From assembly GCA_003541895.1 (NCBI GenBank), contig DPLR01000155.1, forward strand, positions 1-5,174: a stretch of 5,174 nucleotides of DNA. The letters are read 5' to 3'. This document shows, piece after piece, positions 1 to 5,174 of the stretch. The position numbers and the translations under genes were made by a program. Origin of the DNA: Cytophagales bacterium (GTDB taxonomy: Bacteria; Bacteroidota; Bacteroidia; Cytophagales; Cyclobacteriaceae). The notes below the pieces were generated by a model that ran no database searches, had not been told where the DNA came from, and worked only from the letters and a program-made list of their open reading frames with translations. Position 1 is the first letter of the stretch, and each line of letters begins with the position of its first letter.

Positions 1-2729
1 TAACCGTTATTACAGGTTTGAGTGGTTCGGGAAAGTCGTCGCTAGCTTTCGACACGATTTATGCCGAAGGGCAACGCCGTTATATCGAAACTTTTTCAGC
101 TTATGCCCGGTCGTTTCTTGGTACCATGGAACGCCCTGATGTGGATAAAATCACTGGACTGAGTCCGGTTATCTCCATCGAGCAGAAGGTAACAAGCCGC
201 AATCCGCGTTCTACTGTTGGTACTGTTACCGAAATTTACGATTTTCTCCGTTTATTGTACGCCCGAGCCGCCGAGGCATTTTCGTACAACACAGGTGAAA
301 AAATGGTCAAATACACCGACGAACAGATTATAAACCTTATTAAAAACGATTTTTCGGGGCAACGAATCAACATCCTGTCGCCAGTGGTTAAAGGGCGCAA
401 AGGTCATTACCGCGAACTTTTTGTTCAGATCAGAAAGCAAGGTTACACCAAAGTAAGAGTTGATGGCGAGGTGCAAGAGATCACTGCAAAGATGCAGGTG
501 GATCGATTCAAAATCCACGACATCGAAATTGTAATTGATCGAATCGTGCCACAAACAAAAGACCGTCATCGCATTGGTCAATCAGTCAACACGGCTTTGA
601 AAGAAGGCAAAGGTGTGATCATGGTGATGGAAGAAAACGGGAAGGTGCATCACTTCTCAAAATTTTTGATGGACCCCAAAACAGGTTTATCGTACGATGA
701 ACCCGCGCCCAATAATTTTTCTTTTAACTCTCCTTATGGCGCTTGCCCAACGTGCACCGGCTTGGGCGTGATCGAAGAAATCACAGAAGACTCCATCATT
801 CCCGATAAAAAATTAAGCATCAGTAGAGGAGGCATTTTGCCATTGGGCGAATACCGCGACATCTGGATTTTCAAAAAAGTAGAAGCGATTCTTAAACGCT
901 ACAAGCTCACGCTCACCACGCCCATCAAAGACATTCCTAAAGATGTTTTGAAAATTCTTCTGTACGGTGACGATGTGCCCGTGGCCGTTCCATCCGTAAA
1001 ATATCCCGGCACAGAATGGAATACGAAGTTTGAAGGGATCATCAGCTTCCTTCAAAAACTGAAAGAAGAAAGTTCAGAAAATGTAAAGCGATGGGTGGAA
1101 GATTTCACCATCACCAAAGTTTGCCCCGAGTGCAATGGTGCCCGATTGAAAAAGGAATCGTTGCATTTTAAAATCGATGATAAAAATATTGCCGAGCTAG
1201 CTAACTTAAACATTGATGCACTGCAAAAATGGTTTGTTGGGTTAGAAAACCGGATCAGCGAAAAGCAAAAAATCATTGCCACCGAAATTCTGAAAGAAAT
1301 CCGAAAGCGAATTGGTTTTTTGTTAGATGTTGGATTAGACTATTTGCATCTCAACCGACCCTTGCGAACGTTGAGCGGTGGAGAAGCGCAACGCATTCGT
1401 TTGGCAACGCAGATCGGAACGCAACTGGTTGGTGTGCTATACATTTTGGATGAACCGAGCATTGGTCTTCATGCGCGAGACAATGTGAAATTGATCAAAG
1501 CCTTGAAAGATCTCCGCGATCTTGGCAACTCCGTCATTGTGGTTGAACACGACAAAGACATGATGCTTGAGTGCGATTACCTGATTGATGTTGGTCCAGG
1601 TGCGGGAAGACATGGCGGCCACTTTGTTGCCGAAGGATCGCCCAAAGAATTTTTAAAAAACAAAAGCACCACGGCCAAATACCTCAGCGGTGAGGTGGCC
1701 ATTTCGTATTCAAAAGAAAGAAGGAAAGGAACGGGCGAAAAACTTTCTCTGCTTGGCGCCACAGGGAATAATTTGAAAAATGTAGACCTGCAAATTTCAC
1801 TCGGCACATTGACGTGCATCACCGGAGTTTCGGGCAGCGGAAAATCTACACTCATTCACGAAACACTTTTCCCGATTTTAAATCAGCATTTTTTTAATTC
1901 AAGAACGGAGCCTCTTCCCTATAAAAAAATTGACGGACTGAAGTTGATCGATAAAGTGATTGAAGTAGATCAATCGCCAATTGGAAGAACGCCCCGATCA
2001 AATCCAGCAACCTACACCGGGGTCTTCACTGACATTCGCGATTTGTTTGCGCAGATGCCAGAAGCAAAAATCCGCGGCTACAAAACCGGAAGATTCTCAT
2101 TCAATGTAAAAGGCGGTCGCTGCGAAACATGCGAAGGTGCCGGCTTGCGATTGATTGAAATGGAATTTCTTCCCGATGTGTATGTGCCTTGTGAAACGTG
2201 TAAGGGCAAACGCTACAACCGGGAAACATTGGAAGTGCGCTTCAAAGGAAAATCGATCAGCGATGTGCTCGACATGACCGTGGAAGAAGCCGTGACTTTT
2301 TTTGAAAACCAACCAAAAATTTTGCGCAAGATTGAAACGCTCAATGAAGTTGGCCTCGGCTATATTTCACTCGGCCAACATGCTACTACACTTTCTGGCG
2401 GAGAAGCACAACGTGTAAAGCTCGCGACAGAACTCAGCAAACGCGACACTGGCAAAACACTTTATATTTTAGATGAACCTACCACAGGCTTGCATTTTCA
2501 AGACATCAGCCATTTGCTTGACGTACTTCAAAAATTAGTGAACAAAGGAAATACGGTGCTGGTGATTGAGCACAATATGGATGTAATCAAATCGGCCGAT
2601 CACATCATTGACTTAGGGCCAGAAGGTGGCGCTGCTGGTGGAAGAATAATTGCTACCGGCACACCCGAGCAAGTTTCAAAAAACCCTGCTAGTTATACCG
2701 GGAAGTTTTTGAAAGCAGAACTTGCGTAA
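1..2729 (+). CDS. uvrA: UvrABC excinuclease subunit A, 5'-truncated
   Basis: UvrA is the cytoplasmic ATPase dimer that finds bulky DNA lesions and loads UvrB in nucleotide excision repair. The reading frame is open from base 3 and 908 residues are visible. It enters at TVITGLSGSGKSS, so about 26 N-terminal residues lie outside the window and the full protein would be near 935 aa, close to E. coli UvrA (940). The TTG at 18 is the Leu of the first Walker A (GLSGSGKSS, 15-41), not a start. In order follow the UvrB-binding insertion (roughly 330-580), zinc pairs CPTC (744-755) and CPEC (1122-1133), signature LSGGEAQR (1371-1394), Walker B ILDEPS (1443-1460), the second Walker A GVSGSGKST (1824-1850), zinc pairs CETC (2121-2132) and CETC (2190-2201), signature LSGGEAQ (2391-2411) and Walker B ILDEP (2466-2480). 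Both ATPase sites look intact. The Cys/His residues of another zinc module known from E. coli are absent. The gene ends in two consecutive in-frame TAA codons. Confidence 0.97.
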   Translation, partial: TVITGLSGSGKSSLAFDTIYAEGQRRYIETFSAYARSFLGTMERPDVDKITGLSPVISIEQKVTSRNPRSTVGTVTEIYDFLRLLYARAAEAFSYNTGEKMVKYTDEQIINLIKNDFSGQRINILSPVVKGRKGHYRELFVQIRKQGYTKVRVDGEVQEITAKMQVDRFKIHDIEIVIDRIVPQTKDRHRIGQSVNTALKEGKGVIMVMEENGKVHHFSKFLMDPKTGLSYDEPAPNNFSFNSPYGACPTCTGLGVIEEITEDSIIPDKKLSISRGGILPLGEYRDIWIFKKVEAILKRYKLTLTTPIKDIPKDVLKILLYGDDVPVAVPSVKYPGTEWNTKFEGIISFLQKLKEESSENVKRWVEDFTITKVCPECNGARLKKESLHFKIDDKNIAELANLNIDALQKWFVGLENRISEKQKIIATEILKEIRKRIGFLLDVGLDYLHLNRPLRTLSGGEAQRIRLATQIGTQLVGVLYILDEPSIGLHARDNVKLIKALKDLRDLGNSVIVVEHDKDMMLECDYLIDVGPGAGRHGGHFVAEGSPKEFLKNKSTTAKYLSGEVAISYSKERRKGTGEKLSLLGATGNNLKNVDLQISLGTLTCITGVSGSGKSTLIHETLFPILNQHFFNSRTEPLPYKKIDGLKLIDKVIEVDQSPIGRTPRSNPATYTGVFTDIRDLFAQMPEAKIRGYKTGRFSFNVKGGRCETCEGAGLRLIEMEFLPDVYVPCETCKGKRYNRETLEVRFKGKSISDVLDMTVEEAVTFFENQPKILRKIETLNEVGLGYISLGQHATTLSGGEAQRVKLATELSKRDTGKTLYILDEPTTGLHFQDISHLLDVLQKLVNKGNTVLVIEHNMDVIKSADHIIDLGPEGGAAGGRIIATGTPEQVSKNPASYTGKFLKAELA

Positions 2730-2772
2730 TAACAAGAGATTGAATTCGTTTTGATTGATAAGAAATCATTCT

Positions 2773-3519
2773 ATGAAAAAAATTAATGTAAAACTACTAG
2801 CATTCATCGCAACTGTAAGTGTAGTTTCAATTTTCTCTTGTACAAAATCAACAATAACACCTTCTGCCACTGTTCCTGATGTCTATAAAAAAATTTATGG
2901 CGCAACGGATATTTATGTAGATGGCGATTACATCGTAATCAAATCAACGGGGTTGCCCGACCACAAGAGTCCTTATTACCAAGGCACGCAGTGGAGTAGT
3001 ATGTATGAAGCTTACAACGGAACAAATTCAAACTGGAGCCAGAACCCCAATAAGATTGCGCAGTTCTCTTATACTTTCAAGATCCCAAAAAATCCTACGG
3101 TAGCTTCATCGCACGCGGCAACTCCGCTTGGTGCCATTGGCGTTTCGCTAAATGGCGTTCCATTTTATAATCAGTATGCCGGCCCAAATACTCCACTCAC
3201 CAATGAGATAAATTCATTCGATCAATACGATGGGCATCCGCAGCAACAAGGCGCTTATCATTACCATGCAGAACCCTACTATCTTACTACAGCAAAAGGT
3301 GAAGGCGCGTTACTTGGATTTTTACTGGATGGATTTCCTGTATATGGCCCGCTCGAAAATTCAGCAACCATTACTAATTCTGACTTAGACGCTTACCACG
3401 GTCACACAGCAGGCACCACCGATTACCCAAATGGAATTTATCACTACCATACCACCAGTGCTGCACCATACATCAACGGAAACGGATTTTATGGTACGGC
3501 CGGCACCGTTTCTCAATAG
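2773..3519 (+). CDS. YHYH-domain lipoprotein
   Basis: Predicted 248-aa envelope lipoprotein of the YHYH family, whose biochemical function I do not know. I chose ATG 2773 because it opens directly on a signal peptide: MKK, a hydrophobic run, then lipobox I-F-S-C with the lipidated Cys at residue 23. The TTG at 2755 would add six polar residues in front. The domain fills the C-terminal half: His155 in GHPQ, the first YHYH at residues 162-165 (3256-3267), DGFPVYGP at 186-193, HGH at 209-211 and a second YHYH at 223-226 (3439-3450), finishing in a Gly-rich tail. The regularly placed His and Tyr residues suggest metal binding, which is inference. It follows uvrA after 43 bases, and its last nine codons overlap the next gene. 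It is probably the first gene of a three-gene operon with the repeat protein and the SCO protein; whether it has its own promoter cannot be told from the short gap. Confidence 0.9.
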   Translation: MKKINVKLLAFIATVSVVSIFSCTKSTITPSATVPDVYKKIYGATDIYVDGDYIVIKSTGLPDHKSPYYQGTQWSSMYEAYNGTNSNWSQNPNKIAQFSYTFKIPKNPTVASSHAATPLGAIGVSLNGVPFYNQYAGPNTPLTNEINSFDQYDGHPQQQGAYHYHAEPYYLTTAKGEGALLGFLLDGFPVYGPLENSATITNSDLDAYHGHTAGTTDYPNGIYHYHTTSAAPYINGNGFYGTAGTVSQ

Positions 3520-4069
3520 CATTTTTCTTTCAGTCCTGATTTGTTCCTGCGCAACTGAAAAGAAAGAGTTGCGGTTTTGTGATCTCAATCAGGTACAAGT
3601 GAAACATTCCGGTGGATTGATTTATGTAAACGATTCGCTTTTCACCGGAGTGTTGTTTTCGCTTTTCACCAATTCAAAAGACACGGCCGAAATTTATTCA
3701 GCGGTAAATGGCCGCGAGCACGGAACCGCCAAACAATTTTATCCGGATGGAAAGCCAAAAGAGATTCGGCACTTCACGAATGGAAAAAAAGTAAATGAAT
3801 ATGTAGGCTGGTGGCCCAACGGAAAGAAAAAATTAAAATTCAATTTCAGCAATGATGAATACGAAGGCACGTGTTATGAATGGGATGAGCAAGGCCAACT
3901 TACCCACGAAGCCAATTATCATGAAGGCCACGAAGAAGGAGCTCAGCGCGCGTGGTACAGCAACGGAAAAATCAAATCAAACTACACGATGATTGGCGGA
4001 AGGCGATATGGATTACTCGGCACAAAAAATTGCAAAAATGTTTCGGATAGCGTGTTTCGTAAGTTTTAG
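3491..4069 (+). CDS. MORN-like (YwqK-type) repeat lipoprotein
   Basis: Predicted 192-aa lipoprotein with MORN_2-type repeats, the kind often auto-labelled 'YwqK family antitoxin'. ATG 3491 is the only ATG giving a sensible export signal: MVRPAPFLNS, a hydrophobic stretch, then I-C-S-C with the lipidated Cys at residue 20. The frame is open back to an ATG at 3431, but that would bury the signal under 20 extra residues. Residues 74-169 hold four repeats of 24 residues, with Gly at 87/111/135/159 and an aromatic at 83/107/131/155. The tail GRRYGLLGTKNC carries Cys181; other mature cysteines are Cys30 and Cys128. It overlaps the upstream YHYH gene by 29 bases and the downstream SCO gene by 32, which implies co-expression and probably coupled translation. 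No toxin-like gene lies beside it, so an antitoxin role is unsupported. Its role is unknown; such repeats generally suggest a protein or surface interaction scaffold. Confidence 0.85.
   Translation: MVRPAPFLNSIFLSVLICSCATEKKELRFCDLNQVQVKHSGGLIYVNDSLFTGVLFSLFTNSKDTAEIYSAVNGREHGTAKQFYPDGKPKEIRHFTNGKKVNEYVGWWPNGKKKLKFNFSNDEYEGTCYEWDEQGQLTHEANYHEGHEEGAQRAWYSNGKIKSNYTMIGGRRYGLLGTKNCKNVSDSVFRKF
3710..3997 (+). repeat. four 24-residue MORN-like protein repeats
   Basis: Within the repeat lipoprotein, four units of 72 bases lie head to tail (protein residues 74-97, 98-121, 122-145 and 146-169). The period is exact at the protein level: Gly recurs at 87, 111, 135 and 159, an aromatic (F, W, W, W) at 83, 107, 131 and 155, and Gly at 78, 126, 150 and 174. 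The units read as G-x-x-x-G-x-x-x-x-[F/W]-[Y/W/D]-x-x-G-[K/Q], followed by a charged or polar strand. The DNA copies are strongly diverged, so this is an old protein repeat and not a recent tandem duplication. Confidence 0.75.
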
Positions 4070-4664
4070 TCTTACCATCTTTTCTTGTCAGAATGAAAAG
4101 CTGTTGCCGTACTACAACTCGCCCGATTTCACGCCCTTGTTCATCTCTGAAAATGAGGCCGAAGAAAAAATTACGCATCGCATTGCTGATTTTTCATTCT
4201 CTGATCAAAACAACAAACGCATCACTCAAAAAGAAATCGAAGGAAAAATACATGTAGCCAATTTTTTCTTTACCAGTTGCGGTTTTATTTGTCCGCGCAT
4301 GACCAATCACATGAAACTGGTGCAGAAGGAATTTGGCAATGATACCAGTGTAGCAATCCTTTCATTCACTGTAACTCCATGGATTGATGATGTGAAAAAA
4401 TTAAAAGAGTATGCTGATTTGAATCAAATCACTTCACCCAATTGGAACTTGCTCACAGGAAATAAAAGCTCGATTTACACGTTAGCCCGGCAATCGTATT
4501 TTGCCGAAGAAGAACTTGGCTTTACCAAAGACAGCACCGAGTTTATGCACACCGAACATTTCATTTTGGTAGACAAGAACAAACGCATCCGCGGAATTTA
4601 TAATGGCACATTGGAGCTGGATGTACAGCAATTAATAGAAGATATAAAGGCATTGAAAAAATAA
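4038..4664 (+). CDS. SCO1/SenC family lipoprotein
   Basis: Predicted 208-aa, membrane-anchored thioredoxin-fold protein of the SCO1/SenC/PrrC family. Members bind copper and help build the CuA site of cytochrome c oxidase, or act in thiol-disulfide chemistry outside the cytoplasm. ATG 4038 is preferred over TTG 3993 and ATG 4008 because it starts directly on the signal MFRIACFVSFSLTIFSC, with lipobox I-F-S-C and lipidated Cys17. The mature part shows YYNSPDFTPLF, then DFSFSDQNNKRIT, the active-site stretch FFFTSCGFICPRMT with CxxxC at Cys81 and Cys85 (4278-4292), and MHTEHFILVDK, where His171 (4548-4550) is the expected third copper ligand and His174 lies close by. RIRGIYNGT near the end is also typical of the family. 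It overlaps the repeat lipoprotein gene by 32 bases and is the last gene of the cassette. The copper target cannot be read here, since no oxidase genes are in view. Confidence 0.93.
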   Translation: MFRIACFVSFSLTIFSCQNEKLLPYYNSPDFTPLFISENEAEEKITHRIADFSFSDQNNKRITQKEIEGKIHVANFFFTSCGFICPRMTNHMKLVQKEFGNDTSVAILSFTVTPWIDDVKKLKEYADLNQITSPNWNLLTGNKSSIYTLARQSYFAEEELGFTKDSTEFMHTEHFILVDKNKRIRGIYNGTLELDVQQLIEDIKALKK

Positions 4665-4772
4665 CCCCAATATGCGGTAGTACTTTGTTCGGTATATTTC
4701 AAACTATTATTCGACTACAGTATCTTCTAATCAATAAGGTTCGTAAGGATTAGTTCAACAAATCAATTCTTT
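4665..4772 (+). promoter_or_regulatory. intergenic gap, possible promoter of the DUF2911 gene
   Basis: This 108-base AT-rich gap is the longest non-coding stretch in the window and separates the overlapping cassette from the DUF2911 gene, so a promoter is plausible. TATATTTC at 4693-4700 matches the Bacteroidota -7 consensus TAnnTTTG in seven of eight positions, but I find no convincing TTG -33 element at the right distance. The last bases before ATG 4773 are A/T-rich with no Shine-Dalgarno motif, as is usual in this phylum. I see no strong terminator hairpin after the SCO gene. Confidence 0.2.
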
Positions 4773-5174
4773 ATGAAACCCTTTTACAAGTTATTTCTAT
4801 TTCATGCGCTACTTGTTTTTGCATTTAGCGAGAGTGTTGCTCAAGTTACGTTGCCACGCACGCCAAGTCCGGCAGCGGTGGCATCTCAAACCATCGGTAT
4901 TTCTACCGTGACGGTAAATTATTCAAGGCCTTCTGTTAAGGGAAGAAAAGTGTGGGGTGAGCTGGTGCCTTTCGGTTGGAATGTACAAGCTTTTGGTGCA
5001 GGTAATTCGGCTCCATGGCGTGCCGGTGCCAATGAAAACACGGTGATCACTTTTTCGCACGATGCCAAAGTGGAAGGGCAAAATGTTCCTGCTGGATCAT
5101 ATGGATTTTTCCTAGTGATAAATTCTGATAATAGCGGAGAAGTTATTTTATCCAAAAGCTTTAAGTCATGGGGG
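4773..5174 (+). CDS. DUF2911 secreted protein, 3'-truncated
   Basis: A reading frame of 134 codons is open from ATG 4773 to the window edge, so the C-terminus is missing. The start opens a Sec signal peptide (MKPFYKLFLFHALLVFAF) with probable cleavage after SVA, before Gln24; no lipobox Cys is present, so the product should be periplasmic or secreted. The mature start TLPRTPSPAA, the stretch VTVNYSRPSVKGRKVWGELV and WRAGANENTVITFSHDAKV followed by VPAGSYGFFLV match the DUF2911 family as I know it. Its function is not established. Relative to the short form of the motif (LVPFG followed closely by WRAGAN), this protein carries about 13 extra residues, WNVQAFGAGNSAP. It lies 108 bases after the SCO gene on the same strand, and its membership in that operon is doubtful. 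Confidence 0.85.
   Translation, partial: MKPFYKLFLFHALLVFAFSESVAQVTLPRTPSPAAVASQTIGISTVTVNYSRPSVKGRKVWGELVPFGWNVQAFGAGNSAPWRAGANENTVITFSHDAKVEGQNVPAGSYGFFLVINSDNSGEVILSKSFKSWG

Noticed and set aside
18..20. TTG as the start codon of uvrA
   Set aside because: It is the Leu inside Walker A GLSGSGKSS and the frame is open upstream to the window edge, so the gene is simply cut by the window.
252..2312. Minus-strand and alternative-frame open frames inside uvrA (for example 252-581, 813-1055, 1229-1453, 1577-1855)
   Set aside because: They lie within a conserved UvrA frame, show no recognisable domain and are explained by shadow coding.
2746..2753. TCGTTTTG, a partial match to the Bacteroidota -7 promoter element, upstream of the YHYH gene
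   Set aside because: It lacks the second base of the TA pair and I find no well-spaced -33 TTG, so it is not distinguishable from chance.
2755..2757. TTG start for the YHYH lipoprotein
   Set aside because: ATG 2773 starts directly on a standard MKK lipoprotein signal; the upstream extension is polar and uses a rarer start codon.
3431..3433. ATG start for the repeat lipoprotein
   Set aside because: It would add 20 residues before the signal peptide and deepen the overlap with the conserved second YHYH motif; ATG 3491 gives a proper lipoprotein signal.
3993..4010. TTG 3993 or ATG 4008 as the start of the SCO gene
   Set aside because: Both put charged or polar residues ahead of the signal peptide; ATG 4038 begins it cleanly.
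4727..4753. Inverted repeat CTAATC / GATTAG with a 15-base loop
   Set aside because: A six-base AT-rich stem with a long loop and no following T-run is too weak for a terminator and expected by chance.
4919..5155. Minus-strand open frame of 78 codons
   Set aside because: It is antisense to the DUF2911 frame, which has a signal peptide and family motifs; the reverse product shows none.

Overview
The window looks like a chromosomal segment of a Bacteroidota bacterium, probably Cytophagales or a related order (the order is a guess). The grounds are A-rich leaders without clear Shine-Dalgarno sites, a cluster of small lipoproteins with I-F-S-C lipoboxes, a DUF2911 protein (a family typical of this phylum) and a UvrA with Bacteroidota-type wording. 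All genes are on the + strand. I see no mobile element, RNA gene or CRISPR array.

Layout. Bases 1-2729 hold uvrA, cut at its 5' end and ending in tandem in-frame TAA codons. After a 43-base gap come three genes that overlap each other: a YHYH-domain lipoprotein (2773-3519), a lipoprotein with MORN-like (YwqK-type) repeats (3491-4069) and a SCO1/SenC-type lipoprotein (4038-4664). A 108-base gap, which may hold a promoter, precedes a DUF2911 secreted protein (4773 onward) that runs off the right edge.

How the genes relate. UvrA is the damage sensor of nucleotide excision repair and has no evident link to its neighbours. The three middle genes form a tight, probably translationally coupled cassette. 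Each product carries its own lipoprotein signal peptide, so all three should work in the cell envelope. The SCO protein keeps the CxxxC and the distal His used by this family for copper binding or thiol chemistry. The YHYH protein has repeated His-rich motifs that could bind metal, and the repeat protein has a Cys-containing tail. A copper or redox maturation module is the most economical reading, but only the SCO part rests on established family knowledge. This cassette is the best candidate here for an under-described system. A second point of interest is that this UvrA lacks both halves of one of the usual zinc-binding modules.
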